Assembly (NCBI RefSeq): GCF_014642835.1
Contig: NZ_BMJA01000002.1
Span: 647,775 to 711,774, forward strand
Direction: 5' to 3'
Origin: Dyella nitratireducens
Lineage (GTDB): Bacteria; Pseudomonadota; Gammaproteobacteria; Xanthomonadales; Rhodanobacteraceae
DNA length: 64,000 nt
Part shown: positions 34,166 through 42,205 of the stretch, piece by piece
Layout of the letters: each line of letters begins with the position of its first letter
Position numbering within the stretch: the stretch's first letter is position 1
Notes under the pieces: generated by a model
The model's input: the letters and a program-made list of their open reading frames with translations, nothing else
What the model was told of the DNA's origin: nothing
Databases searched by the model: none
Program-made: the position numbers and the translations under genes

Positions 34166-34212
34166 GGTCAGAGTGCACTTTCAAATTTGAATGAAAGAAA
34201 GTTCACTCCGCC
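34166..34212. repeat. Short dispersed repeat with hairpin (copy 2)
   Basis: GGTCAGAGTGCACTTTCAAA, then TTTGAATGAAAGAAAGTTCA. Second copy of the repeat at 30118-30164, here directly joined to the end of MITE copy A. Confidence 0.7.
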
Positions 34213-34329
34213 CCCCCAGTTCTCTGCTTTCTTATAGAAGCTTGGCCCAGGCTATAGGCGCGGTATTGCTGGGTTTGTAATACAGTTTTGTAAAAGTCGA
34301 AGCGCGGACGACTTCGTCAGGGGAAACAA

Positions 34330-35841
34330 ATGGAAAAGAAAGCAGTCTTGGCAGCCATGTTCATTGGCGGGCTGCTGGCGGCGACGTTGGGCTGGGCTCA
34401 GCAACTGCCTGGTGCACCCGATGCAGCGCACGAAGCTGACCTCAATACAGCTTTGTCCGCTTACCATCACGGCGACTACGCGCCGTTGTTGAAGCTCGTG
34501 CAGCCACGCGCGGCCAAGGGGGAACCCGGAGCGCGAACCCTTCTTGGCTTGATCTACCTCGATGGGTTGGCCGTGCCTAAGGATGATGCCAAGGCGGCCA
34601 ACTTGTTTGGGCAAGCCGCCTTAGCGGGCAATTCCTGGGCGGTAGAGCAATTGGGTGTCATGTATTTTCAGGGCCGTGTTGGGGGCATGCGGAATCCGGT
34701 AGTCGGCTACGCGTTATCTGAGTCGGCATTGGCAGGGATGTCCGACCAACTGGAGCGTCCGAAAATCCATGCCAGACTCAGCTCGGAGAGACGTTCCATG
34801 ACAGCCGAGCAAGTCACGCAGGCTCGGGTGCTGGCGGACGAGATTCAGAGGCTCGGCTTGCTTGCGGCTTTGCGTGATTATCTAAGCGATAGCACCGCTG
34901 ACCAGGTGCTTTGCCAAGTTCCATCGGGTCCAAACGCTTGCAATGAAAGCATCCCCGGCGCACCGCCAATACCGCTCACGATAGATGCCCAGGGGGTGAT
35001 CCATAAGGATGGAACGGAACCATCCTCCGCAGAACTAAAGGATCGTTTCATGGTGGTGGCGTCCATGGTGCCGCAGCCTGAAATCGTTGTAACCGTTAAC
35101 AGCAATGGGGCTCTTGCGAGCGACGCAGTCCAATTGCTGCTTGCTCAAGCGAGGGACGCTGGGGTGGCCCTGGTTTCCGTTGTCCCTGGAACGTCACTGG
35201 ATAGCGTTCCACAGGAAGGGGACCACCATTTGTCTTTTATTCTTGCGCAAGCGTCGGCCGACCCGGAGGGTAGGGATATTGCAGTCGTTCCTGCCTTTGT
35301 CGTTCCCCGGTTCCGTCCGGATCGGCAACCTGTGCTTGTGTGGATGGATGAGCGGGGCAAGGTTACGGCGGCAAGGTTGGATACGCGGTATCCCGTTGCA
35401 AAGCCCGATATGGACGCTGTGCAGAAGGCAGCGCAGTTCAACTACGAACCTTGCTTGAAAGGTGATGTAGGCACGCCATGCTTCGTGGAGGTTTGGGTTC
35501 CCACTTCAGCGCCACTCCAGATGGATACGTCATCAGGGCGCAAACACGAACTGACCATCGTGCCCGGATCCGTACTGACCAAGACAACCCCCAGCTATCC
35601 CGCCGAGGCAGTGAGTGGATTGCATGAGGGAACCGTTACCCTGCTTGTCCTTGTGAGTACGAAGGGTTTGCCGACCGAGATTACCTTTTCGCAGTCATCG
35701 GGTTATCGCGATCTGGATGACGCGGCCAAGAATGCGGTGATGGATTGGACATTCAAGCCCCAAACGGTCGAAGGCGTTGCCATTGATTCGTATATGAAGA
35801 TACCGGTGAATTTCGGCCTCAACAGGACTCAGGCCAAGTAG
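34330..35841 (+). CDS. Sel1-repeat / ExbD-like / TonB C-terminal fusion protein
   Basis: 503 residues. A signal peptide (KAVLAAMFIGGLLAATLGWA) is followed by Sel1-type repeats (about 45-130; GARTLLGLIYLDGLAVPKDD, AKAANLFGQAALAGNSWAVE, QLGVMYFQG). Residues about 205-285 look like an ExbD periplasmic domain: PIPLTIDAQGVIHKDG, EIVVTVNSNGALASDAV and QLLLAQARDAGVALVSVV. The C-terminus (about 410-500) is a TonB C-terminal domain: PSYPAEAVSGLHEGTVTLLV, GYRDLDDAAKNAVMDWTFKP. Everything should be periplasmic. I know of no standard family with this order; the function may be in envelope energy coupling or partner binding. A GGGG-type site precedes the ATG. Confidence 0.7.
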   Translation: MEKKAVLAAMFIGGLLAATLGWAQQLPGAPDAAHEADLNTALSAYHHGDYAPLLKLVQPRAAKGEPGARTLLGLIYLDGLAVPKDDAKAANLFGQAALAGNSWAVEQLGVMYFQGRVGGMRNPVVGYALSESALAGMSDQLERPKIHARLSSERRSMTAEQVTQARVLADEIQRLGLLAALRDYLSDSTADQVLCQVPSGPNACNESIPGAPPIPLTIDAQGVIHKDGTEPSSAELKDRFMVVASMVPQPEIVVTVNSNGALASDAVQLLLAQARDAGVALVSVVPGTSLDSVPQEGDHHLSFILAQASADPEGRDIAVVPAFVVPRFRPDRQPVLVWMDERGKVTAARLDTRYPVAKPDMDAVQKAAQFNYEPCLKGDVGTPCFVEVWVPTSAPLQMDTSSGRKHELTIVPGSVLTKTTPSYPAEAVSGLHEGTVTLLVLVSTKGLPTEITFSQSSGYRDLDDAAKNAVMDWTFKPQTVEGVAIDSYMKIPVNFGLNRTQAK

Positions 35842-35976
35842 GGGTAAGTGGCGAAACTGGGAAGCGCTTTTTATTTACCGCTATCCCCTTTCCTTTTTCC
35901 CAAAACCTTTTCGACGGCCGTATCATGGACACAAGCCATACAGGCAGATCATTCCGCGAAATAAGGTTTGGTGGGC

Positions 35977-36645
35977 ATGGCATTCGAACTTCACCAGTTT
36001 ATCCATCTGCTCTTTATCGGCGTGGTGGCGCTGTTCCCGGTGGTGAATCCCATAGGTACTGCCTTTGTGGTGATGCCTTACTTCGCACACCTGGATAGAG
36101 CCGGAAAAAAGCGAGCGGTAGGCCAGATCACCCTGTACGCGTTTTGTGTCTGCACCGTCACCCTGATAGCCGGCGCATGGATTTTGAAATTGTTCGGGCT
36201 GTCGATTCCCGTGGTGCAACTGGCGGGTGGCATCATGATCTGCAGGATGGGCTGGGAATTCCTTTCATCCGACAAGGATGAAAGTGCAGACAGCAGCGAT
36301 AGTGTCAGTGAAGCAAAGCCGCGCAGCATTGACGACAAATTGTTTTATCCACTGACGTTTCCGCTGACCACGGGGGCAGGAACAATCTCGGTACTGCTGA
36401 CGCTAAGCGCGCATGGCTCGGATGCCGATTTGCGCCAGACCTTGTACAACATGATCGCGATCCTGCTGGCCGTCGTGGTGATGTGCGTACTGATATATGG
36501 TTTTTTTCTCAACACACAGCGTATTGAGCGATATCTCGGGTCCCAGGGGGAGCGGATTTTCAATCGGCTGATTGCGTTTTTTATTTTCTGCGTGGGGCTG
36601 CAGATTGCCGTTACGGGGATCAAGACGCTTTTTGTGGGGAAATAG
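35977..36645 (+). CDS. MarC family integral membrane protein
   Basis: 222 residues from the ATG at 35977; TTG at 35968 is an alternative. The first helix and loop HLLFIGVVALFPVVNPIGTA and the central FYPLTFPLTTGAGTISVLL are MarC (UPF0056) signatures, with about six membrane helices. Despite the name, the family has no proven role in multidrug resistance; transport of small metabolites is suspected. A loop of about 25 charged residues (DKDESADSSDSVSEAKPRS) separates the two halves. Single gene followed by a palindromic repeat that may end transcription. Confidence 0.88.
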   Translation: MAFELHQFIHLLFIGVVALFPVVNPIGTAFVVMPYFAHLDRAGKKRAVGQITLYAFCVCTVTLIAGAWILKLFGLSIPVVQLAGGIMICRMGWEFLSSDKDESADSSDSVSEAKPRSIDDKLFYPLTFPLTTGAGTISVLLTLSAHGSDADLRQTLYNMIAILLAVVVMCVLIYGFFLNTQRIERYLGSQGERIFNRLIAFFIFCVGLQIAVTGIKTLFVGK

Positions 36646-36682
36646 GAGTCGCTTGTTGCAAGGCCCAAATACTAGGGTAGTT

Positions 36683-36808
36683 CTGATTTATTCCGTGTGA
36701 CTGGGTGCCCGTGTAGGCTGGGATGAAATCCCAACACCTGGAACCGCAAGAAAGCTGGGATTTCATCCCAGCCTACACGTTTCAATCGACCCTGATTGAA
36801 TAAATCAG
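36683..36808. repeat. Double-stem palindromic repeat
   Basis: Outer arms CTGATTTATTC and GAATAAATCAG enclose a 23-bp perfect stem, GTGTAGGCTGGGATGAAATC at 36711 with its complement ending at 36778. The inner type (GTAGG-TGGG...CCCA-CCTAC) resembles the repeat at 63734-63809. It could serve as a terminator for the MarC gene. Confidence 0.85.
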
Positions 36809-36840
36809 AGGCTCCCTGGACGCTGCCTCGGTTTTAGCTT

Positions 36841-37296
36841 TTAAAGTAAATATCCACGACCCAGGCTATCAATGTAATTTGATATCATCGCTCGGTCGGT
36901 ATCCACGGGTGTGGCTAGCAGTTTTGCGAGCTGAGTATCAATGGATTTCTTTTCCTTAACGAGCTTCTGCATCTCTTTACGAAGACCCCGTACCGCTGAG
37001 TTTTGCTGGGCAGGAGTAAGGCTGGAGTTATTATAAACACCCTTGATTTTTGTCTGTATTTCTCGTATATCCGTGGAAAGTTCATGACTTCTTTCAGTCA
37101 AATTTTGCAAGTTCGTCCAATCATCTTGGTAATGATGATGATGCTTCTGCAGAAGGTTGTCACCCATCATAGATTTCGTCTCCTGAGAGACTTGCGATGG
37201 AGCAACTTCCGAGCCCTTTACATCATTGATGTTGGGTGACGCGGATTCATGAGAAGTTGGCAGATAATTCGACGAAAGCTGGACAGAAGCACTCAT
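36841..37296 (-). CDS. Hypothetical Ser-rich coiled-coil protein next to the ADP-ribosyltransferase
   Basis: 151 residues from MSASVQLSSNYLPTSHESAS; an ATG nine codons upstream is less likely. The first 40 residues are rich in Ser/Thr/Asn/Pro and lack charge and hydrophobic runs, which is the look of a type III secretion signal. Residues about 60-140 are strongly helical with heptad-like patterns (NLTERSHELSTDIREIQTK, LRKEMQKLVKEKKSIDTQL). It is encoded 166 bp downstream of the ADP-ribosyltransferase gene on the same strand. It could be a second effector, a chaperone or an antitoxin; nothing decides between these. Confidence 0.55.
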   Translation of the reverse strand: MSASVQLSSNYLPTSHESASPNINDVKGSEVAPSQVSQETKSMMGDNLLQKHHHHYQDDWTNLQNLTERSHELSTDIREIQTKIKGVYNNSSLTPAQQNSAVRGLRKEMQKLVKEKKSIDTQLAKLLATPVDTDRAMISNYIDSLGRGYLL

Positions 37297-37462
37297 AAGT
37301 AGTCTCCAATGAAGGTGCTCCAAGGCTACAGCGGAAAAATGCCTATATGCAGTATCACGTTATGTATTGCAAAACTGATGTTGCACCTGAATCGCGAACA
37401 TCCTGTTGGGTTCACCAGCACGACCAGAAGATGCGCCTGCACCGAAAAAGCGGGCTTGGCTG

Positions 37463-39040
37463 TCATGAGTCGAAGGTATCCAGGAAAGGGTGGTCGGTTT
37501 CTTCTTCGAAAGGTTGTCCGGTCCAGCCACGGGGATTCTCCGGGCCGAATGTAGGGATTTTATGTTGGTGAAGCGATACTCCTTGGTCTTGGGGCTGTGG
37601 CTGTGATTCGGATTCGGACTCGGATTCGGAGTGGGGTTTAGGCAGGGCTTGGGGTTGGGGAGCATGGGATTCACTGTAGTGATGGTGATGTCCCTGATTT
37701 GGTGGGATTCGAAATTTTCCGCGATAGTTAGGGTTTTTTATGAAATGGCTATTCTTATCAAAGGCGCCAATGATATTGGATGATGGAATATCCTTACCGT
37801 AGTTTATTTCCAGCGGTTGCATAATGATGTCGGTATCGTTAGGGTGCTCTATGAGGTGCCTATTTTGATATAAATGATATCCTTCCATGTCATTTCCATC
37901 GACAATATAGGTATAACCTCCCTTGTTTCCGCCGTAGTAATAGGCGCCAGCACCATCTTTTTTATAAAATCCAGAGGTTGATATACCTTTGCCGTCAGGG
38001 TCCAAGGCGTCTTTTCCGCCACCAAATCCACCTCTGAAACCATTTATTTCATTAATGTCGTTGATTTTTGTTCTTAATTTAAAACCTTCCTTGAATATGG
38101 TTTCCGGCGCACGGGTGTCGCCGCGAAAAACGATACCTCTATATATATAGCCCTTATCTCTCCCCATGAAGGAGACTTTCCCGGTGTCGATGGCAAAGGT
38201 TTGCAATCCATCCGGGCTGATTGGGAGGGTTATGCTGTTTGCCTGATAACGAGAGCCTGGTACACCAGGACGAGAGCCCGGTGTGTCGAGGCCATAGGTG
38301 GAGGCTGGTGCGCGAGGAGAAGAGCTTGGCGAGCCAGGGCCGGCGGCTGACGCGCCAGGACGGGAGCCTGGTACGCCGGGACGGGAGCCGGGAGTGTCGA
38401 GGCCAGGGCTAGGACTAGAGCTATAGTTAGAGCTGGAGGTTGATGCGCCAGGACGAGAGCCTGGTACGCCAGGACGAGAGCTTGGTGTGCTGGGAGTAGA
38501 GGCTGGCGTGCCAGGACGCGAGCTTGGTGTGCCAGGGCGAGGGCCTGGCTTGGGGCCGGGAACGAGTTTAGGACTAGGCACGGATTTGGGGCCCAGAGTT
38601 GGTGCGCCAGGGCGGACCCCCGCGCCTGGTCCGCCCAGAACAAATCCTATAAATCCTTCGAAGAGCGCTTCTTGTACGGAACGTGGGGGGATCGTTCCCT
38701 CATTTTCGGGAATCAGCTTTCTATCAACGTGCTCGCTGCGTGGTATGCCTAGTCGCCATCTATAGTGCCGCTCCTGAAAATCAGCCCAGGGTTCACCCGC
38801 CATCAGCACCGGCTCCTCTTCAGCTCGTGTAACGCGGCTTTTGGCTGGTGACGTTTGAGTTGAGTTCAATCCGTAAGAAGTGGAGTTTCTTGAGTCATTA
38901 GCCTGCGAGCGTGCGTCGTTCTTTACTGTCCAAGTACTCTTTGAGGTAATGACTGGACCGGTGACACCCGAAGTATTTTTGTCTGAAGTAGGTAGATCGA
39001 CCGAAGCCGGCTGTGATGAATTAAAAGTGTCGATTTTCAT
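37463..39040 (-). CDS. Putative ADP-ribosyltransferase effector with a Pro/Gly/Ser/Arg repeat linker
   Basis: 525 residues. The N-terminus is Ser/Thr/Asn-rich (MKIDTFNSSQPASVDLPTSD), like a type III signal. Residues about 130-265 are a low-complexity linker built from SRPGTPSSRPG/PGSRPGAS-type units. Then comes an R-S-E class ADP-ribosyltransferase: Arg in YRGIVFRGDTRAPETIFKEG (about 300), STS in GKGISTSGFYKKDGAGAYYY (about 350) and a Glu candidate in QPLEINYGKDIPSSNIIGAF (about 409). The order matches pertussis-toxin/scabin-like enzymes that modify host proteins or DNA. The tail is His- and Ser/Glu-rich. Its lower GC and the neighbouring gene debris suggest transfer. Confidence 0.72.
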   Translation of the reverse strand: MKIDTFNSSQPASVDLPTSDKNTSGVTGPVITSKSTWTVKNDARSQANDSRNSTSYGLNSTQTSPAKSRVTRAEEEPVLMAGEPWADFQERHYRWRLGIPRSEHVDRKLIPENEGTIPPRSVQEALFEGFIGFVLGGPGAGVRPGAPTLGPKSVPSPKLVPGPKPGPRPGTPSSRPGTPASTPSTPSSRPGVPGSRPGASTSSSNYSSSPSPGLDTPGSRPGVPGSRPGASAAGPGSPSSSPRAPASTYGLDTPGSRPGVPGSRYQANSITLPISPDGLQTFAIDTGKVSFMGRDKGYIYRGIVFRGDTRAPETIFKEGFKLRTKINDINEINGFRGGFGGGKDALDPDGKGISTSGFYKKDGAGAYYYGGNKGGYTYIVDGNDMEGYHLYQNRHLIEHPNDTDIIMQPLEINYGKDIPSSNIIGAFDKNSHFIKNPNYRGKFRIPPNQGHHHHYSESHAPQPQALPKPHSESESESESQPQPQDQGVSLHQHKIPTFGPENPRGWTGQPFEEETDHPFLDTFDS

Positions 39041-39179
39041 AAATACGAATCTCTTGCCATTGGATCGTTAAGCATTTTTTGTGAGAGGTTTTCGCATGGT
39101 CAGCATATCCAGCACCCGCACAATGCCGGTGGTACTTTTTTAGGCACCAGAAACGTGTGAATTTGGGAAGTTACCCATA

Positions 39180-39243
39180 AATGGATGGATAGCGTGGCGT
39201 TCTATGTCAGAACGCCCGAAGACATGAACGACCCTAGCTAAGC
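39180..39243 (-). pseudogene. Remnant of a small duplicated gene tail
   Basis: On the minus strand this encodes ARVVHVFGRSDIERHA, matching AKIVHVFEHSDIGRQA at the end of the open frame at 42464-42775. The DNA is also alike (CTATGTCAGAA-GC-CGAAGACATG-ACGA). Only the C-terminal tail is recognisable. Confidence 0.4.
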
Positions 39244-39307
39244 ACAACCTCATTGGTATGGGTTTTGTGCAGAGGGAATGTGTCAGTTAATAAAACGAGG
39301 GATGGTT

Positions 39308-39818
39308 CTGAGGTTTCTCCACGTTTTTCGAGCTGTTCAAGGAAGGGCTTTTTCGTGGCCAATACTTAGCATTTTTACCTCGGCGTCATTGACCAGCTTC
39401 GCTGTTGTAAAGCGCCTCGGCGAAGGCCCACTGCTGTCCGGGGAAAATGCGCACTGCCCTAAACACGCATCCGAAGCTCGTCGGAAATCCCTTTTTTGCC
39501 TGCACATTCAGCACCCCCGATCCGTCACCCCGGCGAAAGCCGGGGCCCAGTGACTTTGGCGATTCCGCAAGTCGCTGGGTCCCGGCTTTCGCCGGGACGA
39601 CGAACCATCAAGCATGGCGGCGAGTGTGAGTGATATTTTCCCGGACAGCAGTGGGCGAAGGCCGGAATCCATCGCCAGTACGGAGCATGGATTCCGGCCT
39701 TCGCCGAGGCGCTTTACAACAGCGAAGCTGGTCAATGACGGCAGAGTAATTTAATAGATATTGGCTAGCTTGCTGATTTTGTTCAGATCATCAAGTAGAA
39801 AACGTGGGGATACCTCAG
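39308..39818. mobile_element. MITE-like element with nested composite REP core, copy B
   Basis: Same ends as copies A and C: CTGAGGTTTCTCCACGTTTT on the left and AAAACGTGGGGATACCTCAG on the right, with arms GAGCTGTTCAAGGAAGGGCT and GCTTGCTGATTTTGTTCAGA. Its core is not a simple REP pair but the composite at 39383-39741, which makes it more than twice as long as the other copies. Confidence 0.75.
39383..39741. repeat. Three-layer composite REP element inside MITE copy B
   Basis: The outer layer is CGTCATTGACCAGCTTCGCT and its complement ending at 39741. The second layer is the CCCACTGCTGTCCGGGGAAA module and complement. The inner layer is a GTCACCCCGGCGAAAGCCGG variant REP pair (39522-39604). 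A further ordinary REP pair lies between the right copies of the layers (39655-39712). Confidence 0.85.
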
Positions 39819-39899
39819 GGTCAGGTTCACTTACGGCTATTGCTCGCTCTCGTAAGTGAACCGCCCCAGTTTGGGTTATTTCTTCAAGTTCCAAGGATG

Positions 39900-40172
39900 C
39901 TATGCATCCGGCTTTTTGGCGGCCTGCTGCGCCATATCCACGGCTTTCGTCGCCCCGTGCACAGCCACCGTTACAGCTTCTTCGGCGATGCGCATAGCCT
40001 CTTCAACGTCCTTATAGCCAGTCGTGAGGGTGGCTACGATCTGGTCATGCGTGCGCTGAATTTGGGCGGCTAAATCGTCGGTGGCTGGGTTGTCTTGGGA
40101 GGCCGTTGGGGCAGCGGTGACGTCTGCCTGTGAAGCGGGTTGCTCATCCTTTTCGTCGCTTGTCATCGTCAT
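39900..40172 (-). CDS. Last gene of the R-body operon, small Ala-rich helical protein
   Basis: 90 residues: an acidic, Ala/Thr/Gln-rich N-terminus (ASQADVTAAPTASQDNPATD) and a helical C-terminus (YKDVEEAMRIAEEAVTVAVH). It is too divergent to place in the RebB family, but its start overlaps the preceding Reb-like stop by ATGA, so the two are co-translated. R-body operons in other bacteria include accessory genes (RebC/RebD-like) needed for assembly; this is a candidate for such a role. Confidence 0.6.
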   Translation of the reverse strand: MTMTSDEKDEQPASQADVTAAPTASQDNPATDDLAAQIQRTHDQIVATLTTGYKDVEEAMRIAEEAVTVAVHGATKAVDMAQQAAKKPDA

Positions 40173-40516
40173 TCCCCGGGTTTGGGTTCGCCAGTGGGCG
40201 TGTCTTTCAACAAGGCGCTGAGACGCTCGATGGTCTGGGCGAGGTCGTCGCTTTTTAGTGCCTCGTCGGCAAAGCGCAGGGCTTGCTCAGGGTTGGCGTC
40301 CAAAATGGCGCGGGCTGCGGCGGTGGTGATGGCGTTGCGCAGCATGTAAACGTGTTGCTGCTGCGCTACGGCGTTTTGTATGGCCACCGATACAGCGTGG
40401 GCCATGATCTGGTGGGTCATGGCCTGCGCCAGGGCTTCGGATGAATCGCCAACCGAAGCGTTGACTTGCGCTACCGCGTCGGTGATCTGGCTGTTGACTG
40501 TGGTCTCGTCGGCCAT
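40169..40516 (-). CDS. RebB-family R-body protein with extended C-terminus
   Basis: 115 residues. The N-terminal 80 residues follow the Reb pattern: VNSQITDAVAQVNASVGDSS, then ALAQAMTHQIMAHAVSVAIQ and NAVAQQQHVYMLRNAITTAA. It adds about 30 helical residues (EALKSDDLAQTIERLSALLK). It is less conserved than the two paralogues upstream, and is probably a structural or regulatory component of the R-body ribbon. It starts 4 bp before the end of the preceding stop region and overlaps the next gene by ATGA. Confidence 0.75.
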   Translation of the reverse strand: MADETTVNSQITDAVAQVNASVGDSSEALAQAMTHQIMAHAVSVAIQNAVAQQQHVYMLRNAITTAAARAILDANPEQALRFADEALKSDDLAQTIERLSALLKDTPTGEPKPGE

Positions 40517-40520
40517 GACG

Positions 40521-40760
40521 TTACTCTTGTGCCGAGGTGTTGCCGAGCAGGGCTTCGGCGCAGCGCGTCACGATTGCCAGCGACAAGTTGTTTGCATTCT
40601 GCTGCTGAGTGACCAGATTTTCTGCCGCGATGCCGGCAGCGTGTGCGAGGGATTGATACAGCGAGCCCAGCGCCACCGCGGGCGCCTCGCCGATGACTTT
40701 GACGTTGGATTGGGTGACCGAATCGGTGATCTGGTCGTTGACGGAAGTCGGAAAGGCCAT
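40521..40760 (-). CDS. RebB-family R-body structural protein (paralogue 2)
   Basis: 79 residues. SVNDQITDSVTQSNVKVIGE, then APAVALGSLYQSLAHAAGIA and NLVTQQQNANNLSLAIVTRC are diagnostic of the RebB family (R-body proteins of Caedibacter and many Proteobacteria). These small amphipathic proteins polymerise into rolled ribbons that can unroll and pierce membranes. It differs from the upstream paralogue (40773-41006) mainly in the last 20 residues, pointing to a tandem duplication with divergence. Separated by 4 bp from the next gene and 12 bp from the one before. Confidence 0.88.
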   Translation of the reverse strand: MAFPTSVNDQITDSVTQSNVKVIGEAPAVALGSLYQSLAHAAGIAAENLVTQQQNANNLSLAIVTRCAEALLGNTSAQE

Positions 40761-40772
40761 GGGTCTGTCTCC

Positions 40773-41006
40773 TTACTTGGCTGCCGAGCCGACGAGGGAT
40801 TGCACGCACCGCGAAACCAGCGCATGCGACACGTTGTTTGCATTCTGCTGCTGTGTGACCAGGTTTTCCCCGGCAATGCTGGCGGCGTGTGCAAGGGATT
40901 GATAAAGCGAGCCCAGTGCCATGGCGGGTGCTTCGCCAATCACTTTGACGTTGGATTGGGTTACGGCGTCAGTAATCTGCGAATTCAACGAGGTAGGAAA
41001 TGCCAT
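40773..41006 (-). CDS. RebB-family R-body structural protein (paralogue 1)
   Basis: 77 residues, first gene of the four-gene Reb operon. SLNSQITDAVTQSNVKVIGE, APAMALGSLYQSLAHAASIA and NLVTQQQNANNVSHALVSRC show the RebB family. It shares most of its first 60 residues with the next gene. A GGGAG site precedes the ATG. The promoter should lie in the 405-bp gap upstream (41007-41411). Confidence 0.88.
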   Translation of the reverse strand: MAFPTSLNSQITDAVTQSNVKVIGEAPAMALGSLYQSLAHAASIAGENLVTQQQNANNVSHALVSRCVQSLVGSAAK

Positions 41007-41411
41007 CTCTCAAAACTCCCTGTGTGCTGAGTGGTGGAAATCAGTGGTAGTTGGAATACTGCTACTACATCGATGCTGCTTGGATTTGCCCTGTGAAGCG
41101 GTAGGGGCTCAAGCATGAAGCGAGCCATGGAAACCCACGCGTGGAAGTTCTTTATTTCACAGCCACTTGATTGCGCGTCACGAAGGAGATGTGGTCCTGG
41201 GGCTCGAAGCATTTCGTCAGGTTTCGCCCTGACGCGTCAGCAACGGTGTGAAGGTTATGTGTAGAGACGCCTGGCGCGTCCATGGGCGAGGCGGATCTAC
41301 TTCTTGCGCCGGTTTTTACGTTGGAGCGATACCGAAAGCAGGGGGTAGGTTCATTCTTTGGAAGCACATTCGACCATAAGCGAACCTAGCCCCAATCGTC
41401 AGAGCTTATGG
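41007..41411. promoter_or_regulatory. Upstream region of the R-body operon
   Basis: 405 bp between a hypothetical gene and the first reb gene, both on the minus strand. A 71-codon frame (41152-41367) starts with GTG, has no ribosome site and no known domain, so I leave it uncalled. The region should carry the reb promoter, but no clear -35/-10 pair was identified. Confidence 0.4.
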
Positions 41412-42050
41412 CTAGCTCAGGCCGTACTTTCTCAGCGTATCCGTAACCTGGCCGCTGTTCTTGTTCAAAAGCCAGCCACGAAAGGCGGAGTCCGAACGCG
41501 CGTACATAATCAGTTTGTCATCGTAGGTGCCATCAAAGTAGGTTCCGTCTGAATGACGCTCGAGATTTCGTTGCGTCAGACGCAAGCTGGTCATGATGTC
41601 GTTGAGGTCCAATTGCTCTGTGCTGTCGTCCGTACTCGCAATCACCAGCGATGGGTCACTGTAGTGCGCACTCAGAAACAAGTTGCCCAAGGTGGCGTCA
41701 TAGATCAGTCGCATTCCCCCGCCGATGACGTTGTACTCCACGTAGCGATAGGAATTGGCCATGTCCACAGGGTATTTGGATTCCTGGTTCATATGAAAGG
41801 GCGTATCAGGTCGTACCCCGGCAGCCTTGAACGAAGTAAGAAGAAATTGCACCACGTTGCTGTACTTCGTCTTCAATACGGATAGATCGATGACTGGATA
41901 GGTAATGCCGTTGAAGACTTGCTCTTCATCGACGAGGTTATAAACCTGTCGATGGATGTGATCTCTCTTTTCCACAGCGGTCTTGTAATCGCGTTCATAG
42001 GCCGATCGAATCGTGCTACTCGCAGCCTTTTCCAAATCCCTGACTGGCAT
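41412..42050 (-). CDS. Hypothetical protein upstream of the R-body operon
   Basis: 212 residues, no signal peptide or membrane helix. The N-terminal half is helical and charged (STIRSAYERDYKTAVEKRDH), while the C-terminal half has mixed strands (YRYVEYNVIGGGMRLIYDAT, LGNLFLSAHYSDPSLVIAST). I recognise no family. Same strand as, and about 400 bp before, the reb genes, so a functional link is possible but unproven. It could also be one of the secreted effectors that crowd this region. Confidence 0.55.
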   Translation of the reverse strand: MPVRDLEKAASSTIRSAYERDYKTAVEKRDHIHRQVYNLVDEEQVFNGITYPVIDLSVLKTKYSNVVQFLLTSFKAAGVRPDTPFHMNQESKYPVDMANSYRYVEYNVIGGGMRLIYDATLGNLFLSAHYSDPSLVIASTDDSTEQLDLNDIMTSLRLTQRNLERHSDGTYFDGTYDDKLIMYARSDSAFRGWLLNKNSGQVTDTLRKYGLS

Positions 42051-42205
42051 AGAGCTTTCCCCTGTGTGTAGGAAACGGGTGGATATTTACAAAGCTGTGA
42101 CGCGGCTATGTCCAACAAACCCTTAGCCGTATAAAGGGTACTCCTACTACGAAAAATATCATCAAGCCTGGCGGCGTAACCGAGGCGCTGCATCGGGGAT
42201 GGAGG

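Noticed and set aside
41152..41367. 71-codon minus-strand frame upstream of the R-body operon
   Set aside because: Starts with GTG, lacks a ribosome site and has no recognisable features; more likely promoter region.
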